The notes below the pieces were generated by a model. It was not told the origin of the DNA, ran no database searches, and saw nothing but the letters and a program-made list of their open reading frames with translations. The position numbers and the translations under genes were made by a program. A stretch of DNA of 64,000 nt from positions 1-64,000 of the forward strand of contig CAWKIA010000028.1 of the NCBI GenBank assembly GCA_963849635.1, in the 5' to 3' direction. Shown in pieces: positions 55,975-64,000 of the stretch; positions within the stretch are counted from its first letter, which is position 1, and each line of letters starts with the position of its first letter. The DNA comes from CAVRUD01 sp963849635 (GTDB lineage Bacteria; Chloroflexota; Chloroflexia; Thermomicrobiales; UBA6265).

Positions 55975-56004
55975 GGGAACCGATCCGCTCTCCCGCTTGT
56001 ATCA
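55975..56004 (+). promoter_or_regulatory. ECF-type promoter of the cupredoxin gene
   Basis: GGGAACCGATC (55,975-55,985), 13-nt spacer, GTATCA (55,999-56,004). Same -35 word, spacer length and near-identical -10 as at the sigma gene. Confidence 0.72.
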
Positions 56005-56051
56005 CCAGCAAAGAGCGAAACAGTGGCGTCTCGTTTCGAAGGGAGTGTCCG

Positions 56052-57092
56052 ATGCTGCGACGAAGCCTGCTGGCAATGCTGCTTTCTCTCTCGCTCCTGT
56101 TGGGATTTCATCGTTCGCCTGGGCTGGCGGTTGGGCCACAGTCGAACTCGACAAACGAGCCTGTCGAGATCGAAGCCGGCAAACCAGTCTCGATCGGCTT
56201 CATGATATTGCAGCACGGCATCGATCCCGTCTCGGGCGGGAAACCCACGATGGAGGCCGTCCATCGCGAGTCGAAGGAGACCGTTCGCGCCGAGGGACGG
56301 CCGGAGGGCGAGGCCGGTCACTACGTCATCGAGGTGACCTTCCCGGAGGCTGGGGACTGGGCCTGGTCGATCACCGCGATACCCTTCCCAAACACGATTT
56401 CATTCCCCGCGCTGACGGTGGTGGCCCCCGGACAGCTCGGTCAGACTCCACCGCCCCTGTCTGTCGCCGCGATCATCGTTCCCCGCTGCGGCGTCACTGC
56501 CACCCCGATGTTCGAGCTTGCGGCCTTCACCGGTCCTGACGGCAATGAAGACAGAGACCCCTCCGATTCAAGTTCGATCCTGCGCAGCGATTCGATCCTG
56601 GACATCCCGATTGCGGACCTGATCGAGAGCGGTGCCGCGATCTCCGTCATGCCGGCCGGGGGCGGAGCCCTCGCCTGCGGTCAATTGCTCGCCGAGCCCA
56701 TCGACGGCGAACTGATCATCGGCCTCTCGGAGATCGACGGATCCGGCTACGTTGGCTTTGCGCAGATCTCCGGCAGTGAGAACGAATCGACGGTCGAGGT
56801 TTATCTGGCGCCAGGGTTGACGGATGCGACCGCGCCGGCTCCCGCCGCAAGGGTTGAGATCGAGTCCGCCACGTTCGGTCCCGCCATGGTCGAGGTGCCC
56901 ACCGGCTCAACCGTGACCTGGACCAACCTCGATGACATCACCCACGAGGTCGCGTTCGTCGACGTCGCCCTCGATGATTCCGGTCCCCTGCACCAAAGCC
57001 AGGAGTTCTCGCAAGTCTTCGATATTCCCGGCACCTACCAATATGTCTGCGGCCCCCACCCGGGCATGGCGGGAACGATCGTCGTCAAGTAA
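56052..57092 (+). CDS. Secreted cupredoxin-domain protein of the ECF regulon
   Basis: A 346-aa protein from ATG 56052 (GGGAGTG upstream). Signal peptide RRSLLAMLLSLSLLLGFHRS. N-terminal domain with IEAGKPVSIGFMILQHGIDP and AGHYVIEVTFPEAGDWAWSI, resembling FixH/YtkA-like modules. Middle domain: VPRCGVTATPMFELAAFTGP. C-terminal plastocyanin-like domain with a full type-1 copper set: DITHEVAF (His), YVCGPHPGMAGTIVVK (Cys, His, Met). Exported copper-binding electron carrier or copper-handling protein. The ECF-type promoter just upstream suggests control by the neighbouring sigma factor, perhaps in response to copper or oxidative stress (inference). Confidence 0.83.
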   Translation: MLRRSLLAMLLSLSLLLGFHRSPGLAVGPQSNSTNEPVEIEAGKPVSIGFMILQHGIDPVSGGKPTMEAVHRESKETVRAEGRPEGEAGHYVIEVTFPEAGDWAWSITAIPFPNTISFPALTVVAPGQLGQTPPPLSVAAIIVPRCGVTATPMFELAAFTGPDGNEDRDPSDSSSILRSDSILDIPIADLIESGAAISVMPAGGGALACGQLLAEPIDGELIIGLSEIDGSGYVGFAQISGSENESTVEVYLAPGLTDATAPAPAARVEIESATFGPAMVEVPTGSTVTWTNLDDITHEVAFVDVALDDSGPLHQSQEFSQVFDIPGTYQYVCGPHPGMAGTIVVK

Positions 57093-57123
57093 CGACGACA
57101 CCGACAAAATATCGCCGATGACA

Positions 57124-57155
57124 GCGCGGGCCGGGAGAGACATCCCGGTCCGCGC
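57124..57155 (+). terminator. Terminator after the cupredoxin gene
   Basis: 13-bp stem GCGCGGGCCGGGA / TCCCGGTCCGCGC with one G-T pair, 32 nt after the stop codon. Confidence 0.7.
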
Positions 57156-57229
57156 GTCTGCTCATGCCAACAGCGGGTCCCACCGCCCAACGCCCCCGTT
57201 GCAACCACGCCCCATATAGCCAGGACAGC

Positions 57230-57285
57230 TTGACACCGCCGGAACGCGAATCTATGATAAGTAATGTCATCATACGACTAGACAT
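57230..57285 (+). promoter_or_regulatory. Consensus promoter and inverted-repeat operator of the sugar ABC operon
   Basis: -35 TTGACA (57,230-57,235), 17-nt spacer, -10 TATGAT (57,253-57,258). ATGTC...GACAT arms (57,264-57,285) with an inner GTC-ATCATAC-GAC lie over the expected start, resembling FadR/GntR-type sites; the GntR gene at 60.8 kb is the candidate repressor. About 240 nt of leader follow to the first gene, with no gene inside. Confidence 0.68.
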
Positions 57286-57524
57286 CTAATGGGTTGGGGA
57301 GGGGTTCGCTGGGGCGGTCTGCTGGGTCGCCTCGAAAATACCCTGATGGCGGCTGTGAGGGCCACCGGCCGCGCGGTGACGGACATGCGCGAGCTTGACG
57401 ATGCGGGCCAGTTGAGCGCTGGTGGGAGGGCCATGTGCGCTTGTCACCCCGTATCAGGCCAGGACGGATGGCGCCAGCCATGGCAGCCGCACGCGAGGAT
57501 ATGGACGCATCCGGGAGGGACGGG

Positions 57525-58876
57525 ATGGGCACCACGCATCTGAATCGACGCAAATTCCTTGTGGGCCTCGGCGCCGTGGCCGGCGCACCGATCGTCGCCG
57601 CACCGAGACGATCGGCGGCGGCCCAGTCCGACGGCGACAAAATCGTGATCCGGGTTGGCTCGGGTGGGGCGCCGGAGTTGCCGGCGGACCATCCCTACAA
57701 CGTCAACTGGATCCAGCCGTTCATGGCCGCAAACCCCGACATAGCCATCGAGTACGAGGGCTATGGTGAGGATGCGGAAACCAAGTTCCTGACTCAGTTG
57801 CTGCAAGGGAACGCCCCACACGTGTGGATCACCACGCGCTGGGGGACACTGGGCCGCGGGGTAGATCTCGGCGCGGTCCTGGACTTGGGGGCACGCTTCG
57901 CCGCCTGGCCTGACAACCAGGTGATCAAGCCGGCGAACCTGCAAGTCGGCCAGATCAAGGGCACGCAATGGGCGTTGCCGTGGGGCGACGTGTGCGATAG
58001 CTTCGTCACCCGCAAGTCGTGGTTCGAGGAGGCCGCCGGCACGGTCGGCATGGACCCGCAGAAGGCCTACACCGATACCTGGACCTGGGAAGACGATTTC
58101 GAGCAGGTCATGCAGGCGATGAGCGTTGAGAATAGCGCTGGGGCCTGGCCGCGATGGGCTCTGCCCAGGCCAACGTCGCCCGCTGGTGGTTCCAGTGCAT
58201 GGTTCAGTCCTATGGGACCGATATCGTCCAGGACAACGCCGGCGCGCTCGCCCCGACCTTCGTCACCCCGGCGTCGATCGAGGTGGCCAAGATGTATCAG
58301 CGCGGCGTCGCCGCGAAATTCATCCCGCGCGACAGCACCACCTGGGGCTTCACCGAAGCGTCGAACGCCTGGTTCTCGGGCACGGTCGGCACCATCATCG
58401 CCGGGCGCTGGATCAAGGCCGACGCCGTCAAGAACCTCCAGGACGACTTCGTCGCCCTGACCATCCCCCGTTCGAAGGGCAGCACCGCCAGCTGGTACGC
58501 CGGGAACATGCACATCGGCTTCATCACCACTGAGGCCAAGACCGACGAGGAGCAGGAGGCCGCCTGGCAAGTGCTGATCGCCCTTCTGGGCAAAGACACG
58601 CAGTCCGGCCTCGCCAAGTCCGGCGAGGTGCCCTTCCCGGTGCGGACGGACATCGATGTCGTGGAGCTCTTCGCCGACGAACCGTACTGGACGGGCATGC
58701 TCGCCGCGCTGCAAACGAAGACACCGCCGGCCAACTTCCCCTCGGATGTGAAGCTTGAGGATGTCTACACGGAACTCGCGAAGGCCGTCGGGCAACTGCT
58801 CGCCGATCCGGATTCCGATCCCCAGAAAGTCTTGGAGGACGCGCAGGGCAAGGCGGAACTTCTCCTTCGATCCTAG
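57525..58876 (+). CDS. ABC transporter substrate-binding protein (carbohydrate type), frameshifted
   Basis: Extracellular binding protein of a sugar ABC importer, about 450 aa. ATG 57525 follows GGGAGGGA. Tat signal LNRRKFLVGLGAVAGAP with cleavage near RRSAAAQ. Mature part: KIVIRVGSGGAPELPADHPY, FMAANPDIAIEYEGYGEDAE, QLLQGNAPHVWITTRW, LPWGDVCDSFVTRKSWFEEA. A frame change near 58,140 leads to LAAMGSAQANVARWWFQ, and SGTVGTIIAGRWIKADAVKN, WYAGNMHIGFITTEAKTDEE. Family 1 extracellular solute-binding type. First gene of the operon, followed by two permeases; the ATPase is not in the window and may be a shared one. Confidence 0.88.
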
Positions 58877-58882
58877 AGAAAG

Positions 58883-58914
58883 GGGCAGGGCACCCCATTT
58901 CGGGTGCCCTGCCC
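58883..58914 (+). terminator. Intra-operon hairpin (attenuator-like)
   Basis: Perfect 13-bp stem GGGCAGGGCACCC / GGGTGCCCTGCCC with a 6-nt loop, 6 nt after the binding-protein stop. Such hairpins commonly lower downstream permease expression relative to the binding protein. Confidence 0.75.
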
Positions 58915-58941
58915 TGGTAGCCGCCGTCATGGAGGTTGCGC

Positions 58942-59846
58942 GTGCAGCTTGCCCTCAGCCGGCCGACCGTGCGGCGCTGGACACTCCCCCGGCGCCTGCG
59001 CAAACACGCCGTCCACTACGCCTTCCTGATGCCGGCCCTCACCATCTTCGTCATCTTCAAGTACTACCCGATCGAGCTGGCGGTTGTTCTCTCCTTCCAG
59101 AAACTGACGCTGCAGGGCGGCGACTGGGTGGGCACGGCCAACTTCAACCGCGCGCTCGAGGACACCGAGGCCCGCCATGCCCTCGGCGTGACCATCAAAG
59201 CGCTGGTGGAGAGCCTGGTCGTCGGCATCCCGTTCGCCTTCGGACTCGCCCTCCTCCTCTCCCAGGACTTGCGCCTCAAATCCTTCTTCCGCACTGCCTT
59301 CTTCATCCCCTACATCACCCCGATCATCGCCACCACCTACGTGTGGAAGCTGCTCTTCTCGTCGGATTTCGGGGTTATTGCCGGGATCTTGCGGGCGATC
59401 TTCGGCTCTGCCCCGGCCTTCCTGGCCGACACCCGCCTCTCGCTCTACGTCATCGTCTTCTACGGGATCTGGAAGGGGATCGGCTACTCGATGCTAATCT
59501 ACCTGGCCGCGATGGATGGGGTGGACCCGACCCTCTACGACGCCGCCCGCATCGACGGGGCCTCCTTTTCCAGTATCTGACCCGGGTGCTGATCCCGGTT
59601 CTGAGCCCTATTACCTGGATGCTGATCATCCTCGGCGTCATCGGGGGGCTGAAGTCCTTCACCTCCGCGCTGCTGCTCACCGGCGGCGGACCGAGCGACG
59701 CGACCATGTTCTTCGGGCTCTACATCTACTATCAGGCGTTCCGCAATTTCCAGTTCGGATATGCGGCTGCCCTCGGCCTGATCCTGCTGGTCATCATCGT
59801 CGCCATCACCTTGCTCAATCTCAAGCGGCTACGGATCATCATGTGA
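58942..59846 (+). CDS. Sugar ABC transporter permease (MalF/UgpA type), frameshifted
   Basis: First permease, about 300 aa. GTG 58942 has GGAGG six nt upstream. Six helices, beginning HAVHYAFLMPALTIFVIFKY; the EAA loop is YLAAMDGVDPTLYDAARIDG. The frame stops at 59,580 after DGASFSSI. The sequence there has TCC TTTT CCAG; one more T gives DGASFFQYLTRVLIPVLSPI, the expected continuation, so a T5 run was probably read as T4. The C-terminal part LKSFTSALLLTGGGPSDATM and NFQFGYAAALGLILLVIIV completes the fold. Confidence 0.88.
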
Positions 59847-59873
59847 GGCGACCCGAGCGGGCAGGAGGATAGT

Positions 59874-60746
59874 GTGGCGCGCGACGTTCCATTCCAGTCC
59901 GATCGGGGTGTTGTGCGTGGCCGCCTGGCAGTAGGCCTGGGCAAGACCGTGCTCTATGCCCTGATGGTGCTGATCGCCGTGGTCTGGATGCTCCCCTTCG
60001 TCTGGATGCTGAAGACGTCGTTCTCGCCCGGGGTCAACATCTTCAGCACCAAACTGGACCTGATCCCCGATCGACTCACCCTCGAGAACTTCGACGCGGT
60101 CTTTCGCATCGTCCCGGTCGGGCGCATGGCGGTCAACAGCGCCATCATCGCGCTGGGCACGACCGCCATCGTCATCATCACCTCCTCAATGGCCGGCTAC
60201 GCCCTCTCGCGCCCCGGCCTGCCGGGCGCTCGGCTGATCCTGCTCTTCTTCCTGGCCGGGCTGATGATCCCGGGCGAGTCGCTGCTCATCCCCTCCTTCA
60301 TCGCCATCAAAAACCTGCGCATGCTCGACTCATACTGGGGCGTGATCCTGCCGATGTCCGTCGATGCCTTTGTCATCTTCATCTTTGCCCGCTTCTTCGC
60401 CCAGATCCCGCAGGAGATCATTGATGCGGCGGTGATCGATGGGGCCTCCGAAGTGGCGATCTTCAGCAGGATTGTGGTGCCGCTATCGGCCCCCGTCTTT
60501 GCCGCGATGACCATCCTGGTCTTCATTGGTGCTTACGACGCCTTCCTCTGGCCGCTGGTGATCCTGAATGATCGCGCCATGATGCCACTGACCCTCGGGC
60601 TGTACTACTTCGAGTCAGAGCAGATCCGCAGCTACGAGTACGTGATCGCCTATTCCGCCCTGCTCATGTTGCCGGTGTTACTGATGTTCCTGACTTGCCA
60701 GAAGTACTTCATCAAGGGCCTACAGCTGGGGGCCGTAAAGGGATGA
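59874..60746 (+). CDS. Sugar ABC transporter permease (MalG/UgpE type)
   Basis: Second permease, 290 aa, unbroken. GTG 59874 follows GGAGGA. Six helices: TVLYALMVLIAVVWMLPFVW, then SMAGYALSRPGLPGARLILL, and the EAA loop FFAQIPQEIIDAAVIDGASE, followed by VFAAMTILVFIGAYDAFLWP and MLPVLLMFLTCQKYFIKGLQ at the end. Pairs with the MalF-like permease. The GntR regulator gene follows after 79 nt. Confidence 0.92.
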   Translation: MARDVPFQSDRGVVRGRLAVGLGKTVLYALMVLIAVVWMLPFVWMLKTSFSPGVNIFSTKLDLIPDRLTLENFDAVFRIVPVGRMAVNSAIIALGTTAIVIITSSMAGYALSRPGLPGARLILLFFLAGLMIPGESLLIPSFIAIKNLRMLDSYWGVILPMSVDAFVIFIFARFFAQIPQEIIDAAVIDGASEVAIFSRIVVPLSAPVFAAMTILVFIGAYDAFLWPLVILNDRAMMPLTLGLYYFESEQIRSYEYVIAYSALLMLPVLLMFLTCQKYFIKGLQLGAVKG

Positions 60747-60825
60747 CGGTGGTCCATATCCCCGGCCGCCCCCGGGGCGGGCGCGTGGTGTCTCCCCGGA
60801 GACGTGTCGGCTGGGAGGGAGCGCC

Positions 60826-61617
60826 ATGAATCAGCAGGAGACTAAGCTCCCCTACCTGCCCAGGATCAGCCAGACGGAGCGACTGTATGAGCGGGTCGTC
60901 TACCACCTTACGCAGGCGATCGTACAGGGACCTTATCCGCCAGGGAGCGCCTTGCCGAGCGAGCCCGAACTGGCCGCGCAGTTCGAGGTCAGCCGCACCG
61001 TAATCCGTGAGGCGACCCGCGTGCTCGTCGCCAAGGGCATGATCCTGGTCAAACACGGGAGCGGCATGCGTGTCCGGCCGATGGAGGACTGGGATCGACT
61101 CGATTCGGCCATCCTCTTCGCCCGCGTCCGCGCGGGCCGCGACGAGACCCTGCTCCGCGAGCTGTTCGAGGTGCGCCGGCTCATCGAACTCGGCGTCGTC
61201 GCGCTCGCGGCCGAGCGGCGCACCGCAGCGGATCTGCTCGCGTTGCGCGCGCCGATCGACCGGACGGCGGAGGTATTGGCGGCGCTGAACCAGGAAGCGA
61301 TCCTGTCCGGCTCGGCCGGAGAGACGCTCAATGCCCTCGATATCAGCTTCCACAAGCAACTCGCGCTCGCGACGCAGAATGGGCTCCTGCAACAGGTGAG
61401 TACCTTCGTGACCGACTCGATCAGGATTCGCCGGCTCTTTCCGGCACAATTGCCGGAGATGGCCGCCAATACCCGCAGGGTGATCCGGGACCACGAGCGC
61501 GTCCTCGCGGCCGTGGAGTCTCAGGACCCCGAGGCGGCCCAAGAGGCGCTGCGGGCGCACATCATTGCGACCGAGGAGGACGTTCGTCGCCTCCTCCTTA
61601 CTGCTGGTGACCCTTAG
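60826..61617 (+). CDS. GntR/FadR-family transcriptional regulator
   Basis: A 263-aa repressor. ATG 60826 (GGGAGGGAG upstream). N-terminal winged helix: VVYHLTQAIVQGPYPPGSAL, PSEPELAAQFEVSRTVIREA, KHGSGMRVRP. C-terminal FCD ligand-binding helices: LFEVRRLIELGVVALAAERR, DISFHKQLALATQNGLLQQV (with conserved His) and DHERVLAAVESQDPEAAQEA. Typical for sugar-acid or sugar-derived signals. Likely binds the inverted repeat in front of the sugar ABC operon. Clustered with aldo/keto reductase and Gfo/Idh genes, its probable targets. Confidence 0.92.
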   Translation: MNQQETKLPYLPRISQTERLYERVVYHLTQAIVQGPYPPGSALPSEPELAAQFEVSRTVIREATRVLVAKGMILVKHGSGMRVRPMEDWDRLDSAILFARVRAGRDETLLRELFEVRRLIELGVVALAAERRTAADLLALRAPIDRTAEVLAALNQEAILSGSAGETLNALDISFHKQLALATQNGLLQQVSTFVTDSIRIRRLFPAQLPEMAANTRRVIRDHERVLAAVESQDPEAAQEALRAHIIATEEDVRRLLLTAGDP

Positions 61618-61721
61618 GGCGGAGGAACAGAACGGGCGCGCAATCGTCGTGCGCGCGTTCGAGCGCGGCCGCGCCCACCGGATGACTCGGCGCTTGTCCA
61701 ACAGATCGAATGGGGGTTGAC

Positions 61722-62708
61722 GTGGACTATCGACAGCTTGGCACGACCGACCTGCGGGTGTCCGCGCTCGGCTTCGGCACCTGGGAGATCGGCAATCCCG
61801 GCTACGGGCATACCGACGACGCGGACGCGGCGGCCGCCATCCATCGCGCGCTCGAACTGGGAATCACCTGCGTCGACACAGCGGCGGGGTACGGGCTCGG
61901 GCGCTCCGAGGAGATCGTCGGGAAGGCCCTCGGCGACCGCCGCAAAGATGTCGTCCTCGTGACGAAATGCGGGCTCGCCTGGGATGAGGCAGACCCCAAC
62001 GCACCGCAGAGCCGGGACAGCTCGCCGCAGCGCATCCTCAAGGAGATCGACGACAGCTTGCGGCGCCTCGGCACCGACTGGGTCGACCTGTACCTCGTGC
62101 ACTGGCCGGATCCGAACACGCCGATCGCGGAGACGGCCGAGACCATGGCCTCGATCGTTCGGGCTGGAAAAGCGCGCTATGTGGGCGTGTCGAATTATCG
62201 CCACGGTCAACTCCAGACCTTCAACGCGACTTGTCCCGCGAGCGCCAATCAGCTCGGCTACAACCTCTTCGATCGCCGGATCGAGGAGGAACTCCTGCCC
62301 TACTGCCGCGAGCAGGGCATCGGCGTGATGGCGTATGGCTCCCTCTGTTACGGACTGCTCTCCGGCACGTTCACCCCGACGACACGCTTCACCCCGCCCG
62401 ACTGGCGGGCCTCGGGGCGAGCCTTCGGCCTGTCCCTATTCACGCCGGAGCATTTCGCGCAGAACCTGGCCGTCGTCGAGGCCCTCAAGGGGGTCGCCTC
62501 CGACCTGGGTAAGACGCTCCCGCAGCTAGCCCTGAATTGGACCCTCAATCGCCCGGGGATTACGGTCGGCCTCTCCGGAATGCGCAAGCCGTCCGAGGTT
62601 GAGGACAACGTCGGGGCCACCGGCTGGCAGCTGGCGCCAGCCGAACTCGCGGCCATCGACGAGATCCTGGCCGGGGCATTAGGAAATACGGGGCCGCTGC
62701 TGGACTAG
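61722..62708 (+). CDS. Aldo/keto reductase
   Basis: About 328-aa NADPH-dependent oxidoreductase. GTG 61722 is chosen because GGGGG lies just upstream; ATG 61710 is an in-frame alternative. Start DYRQLGTTDLRVSALGFGTW; catalytic tetrad visible as Asp in CVDTAAGYG, Tyr in the same block, Lys in LVTKCGLAWDEA and His in LYLVHWPDPNTP. NADPH site near the end: ITVGLSGMRKPSEVEDNVGA. In the sugar operon neighbourhood it probably reduces or oxidises a sugar or its aldehyde. Confidence 0.9.
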   Translation: MDYRQLGTTDLRVSALGFGTWEIGNPGYGHTDDADAAAAIHRALELGITCVDTAAGYGLGRSEEIVGKALGDRRKDVVLVTKCGLAWDEADPNAPQSRDSSPQRILKEIDDSLRRLGTDWVDLYLVHWPDPNTPIAETAETMASIVRAGKARYVGVSNYRHGQLQTFNATCPASANQLGYNLFDRRIEEELLPYCREQGIGVMAYGSLCYGLLSGTFTPTTRFTPPDWRASGRAFGLSLFTPEHFAQNLAVVEALKGVASDLGKTLPQLALNWTLNRPGITVGLSGMRKPSEVEDNVGATGWQLAPAELAAIDEILAGALGNTGPLLD

Positions 62709-62759
62709 CCGGTGCGCGGATGCACCGGAGCCGTTCGTGTCACGAAGAGGAGAGAGCGT

Positions 62760-63740
62760 ATGATGCTTGATGTGGCCGTCATCGGCGCGGGGCGGCGGGG
62801 TCGGCGGCATGCCGAGGCGATCTCGGATCTCGAGGGTCAAGGCCGCGTCGTTGGCGTCGCCGACATCGATGAGGCGCGAGTGCGCACGCTCGTGTCCGAA
62901 CACGCCTTGCACGCGGCGGTCTATACCGACGCGCTGGTGATGCTCCAGGAGACCAATCCTGCGGTGGTCGTGATCACCTCCCCGCCGCCATTGCACCATG
63001 CCCAGACGCTCGCCGCGCTGGAGGCCGGCGCCCACGTCATCCTGGAGAAACCGATTACCCTCGACGTCGCCTCCGCCGAGGCGCTCGCCGCGGCGGCGAC
63101 GGCGGCGGGACGATTGATCCATGTCTGCCATCAATCGCGATATCTGACGGGCGTCCCCCAGATGCGGGAGCTGCTCCGTAACCGGCCGATCGCCCTGACC
63201 CAGATCTGGAACTACCGCAAGGGACCGGACATCCCCGGCAACTGGAACCGCGCCTGGGGCGGCGGGCACGTTGTCGAGTGGGGCATCCACTATCTTGACC
63301 TCTGCCGCTACCTGATGGACACCGAGCCCGTCGAGGTCTACGCCCGCTATGCCGACCAGGTCCTGCACGGCCAGCCAACCTGGGACAATTGGGACTCCTA
63401 CAGCCTCACCGTCCAATGGGCGAACGGCGCAGTCGGCAGCTACGGGAGCACTTACGCCCTCGCCCCCGGAATCACCTCGAGCGCAGGGCTGGCGATCATC
63501 GCGGACGGCGGCAAGTTCGAATGCGGCGACGGCATCGCCTGGACCACGCCTACAGAGACGACGACGCATCGGGGCGATCCGGGCGAGGGCGAACGGGAGC
63601 TGGCCCGAGCCTTCTTCCACGCGGTCGAGACCGGCGACACAAGCGGCATCCGGCAGTCATTCGATGATGCCCTGAAGACGCACCGCCTCGTGCTAGCGGC
63701 CAACGAGTCGGCAAGTACCGGGAAGCCGGTGCGGCTATAG
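62760..63740 (+). CDS. Gfo/Idh/MocA-family dehydrogenase
   Basis: A 326-aa NAD(P)-dependent dehydrogenase. ATG 62760 follows GAGGAGAG. Rossmann fold VAVIGAGRRGRRHAEAISDL, VVVITSPPPLHHAQTLAALE and the EKP motif (GAHVILEKPITLDVASAEAL). C-terminal beta-sheet domain with GGHVVEWGIHYLDLCRYLMD, where the His and Asp are the usual catalytic residues. Complete and unbroken, unlike the broken family member at 2.4-3.4 kb. Last gene of the sugar locus. Confidence 0.92.
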   Translation: MMLDVAVIGAGRRGRRHAEAISDLEGQGRVVGVADIDEARVRTLVSEHALHAAVYTDALVMLQETNPAVVVITSPPPLHHAQTLAALEAGAHVILEKPITLDVASAEALAAAATAAGRLIHVCHQSRYLTGVPQMRELLRNRPIALTQIWNYRKGPDIPGNWNRAWGGGHVVEWGIHYLDLCRYLMDTEPVEVYARYADQVLHGQPTWDNWDSYSLTVQWANGAVGSYGSTYALAPGITSSAGLAIIADGGKFECGDGIAWTTPTETTTHRGDPGEGERELARAFFHAVETGDTSGIRQSFDDALKTHRLVLAANESASTGKPVRL

Positions 63741-63886
63741 CGAGCCGGGGCCGCTGTGAACAGATGCCGCGGCGACGCCGGCCTCGCCGTGCCGGCGGAA
63801 ACTATCGCCTTGTTCGGGGGACAGCCCTGCGCGGCCTGTGGAGGAGAGGGAGATGCCCGTCTGTCGCCCCCTCCCCCTCTCCCCCT

Positions 63887-63972
63887 CACGGCGATAGCCG
63901 TGTCTCTCACAAGGCTCCTACCTTAGCCCCCCACAAAGCGATAGCTTTGTCCCCCTCAGGGCGCCAGCCCTG
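63887..63972. repeat. Array of three short hairpins with different stems and similar loops
   Basis: CACGGC-GATA-GCCGTG (63,887-63,902), ACAAAGC-GATA-GCTTTGT (63,933-63,950) and CAGGGC-GCCA-GCCCTG (63,957-63,972), set in C-rich spacers (CCCCCTCA...TGTCCCCC). Stems differ but stay paired and the loop is GATA or GCCA. The 260-bp tail after the last gene is otherwise empty. Confidence 0.75.
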
Positions 63973-64000
63973 TCCCCCCCGCCCTACAACACCCCCTTCA

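Overview
The window is a 64 kb piece of high-GC bacterial chromosome. The gene style points to the Chloroflexota, most likely Thermomicrobia/Sphaerobacter-like: Ala/Pro-rich proteins with many GTG starts, secreted proteins beginning with an RFD...RR leader, prealbumin-like surface repeats, large NB-ARC/LuxR regulators, MMPL exporters, and abundant short palindromic repeats. This is inference from style; there is no rRNA or other marker gene here.

Layout. 0-3.4 kb: two dipeptide-type ABC ATPases and a broken Gfo/Idh oxidoreductase. 3.6-5.9 kb: a DinB-like gene and a complete ISKra4-type insertion sequence with perfect 23-bp ends. 6-14 kb: secreted nucleoside hydrolase, NB-ARC/LuxR regulator, Tat-exported serine-hydrolase-like protein lacking its catalytic residues, and a glutamine-synthetase-like gene coupled to a 5'-truncated M20 peptidase. 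14.4-22.3 kb: surface protein with a FPNTG sorting signal, DUF402 protein, FGGY sugar kinase, Cys-rich secreted protein, glutaredoxin and LmbE-type deacetylase. 23.2-30.3 kb: one giant locus coding for about eleven GAF domains plus HD-GYP and GGDEF modules. 30.4-34.5 kb: an accessory patch with an HxlR regulator, a tRNA-like element whose halves lie in reversed order, a decayed IS5 element interrupting a foreign gene, a phage-like small protein and an integrase tail. 34.7-40 kb: YceI, acetyltransferase, flavin reductase, then a probable polyphosphate cluster (Lys/Ala-rich protein, Ppx/GppA, a CHAD protein split in two). 40-51 kb: SodC-cupredoxin fusion, MFS exporter with its regulator, M20 peptidase, a small protein ending in Gly-Gly with a partner, histidine kinase, response regulator and MMPL exporter. 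51-57 kb: acetyltransferase, Cys-rich protein, GT2-GT4 glycosyltransferase, and an ECF sigma/anti-sigma pair followed by a secreted cupredoxin gene. 57-64 kb: a carbohydrate ABC operon (binding protein, two permeases) with GntR regulator, aldo/keto reductase and Gfo/Idh dehydrogenase.

Functional links visible in the sequence: the ECF sigma gene and the cupredoxin gene share an identical two-part promoter motif with the same 13-nt spacer; hxlR and the region before yceI share a 13-bp operator-like word; the 57-64 kb genes form a sugar import and oxidation locus whose promoter carries an inverted repeat near the start of transcription.

Caution. About 25 single-base frameshifts interrupt genes whose protein similarity continues on both sides, and at 24.43-24.70 kb there is an extremely GC-rich block ending in 20 G's. 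Both suggest consensus or assembly errors rather than mass gene decay, so single-frameshift genes are reported as one CDS and the break is noted.
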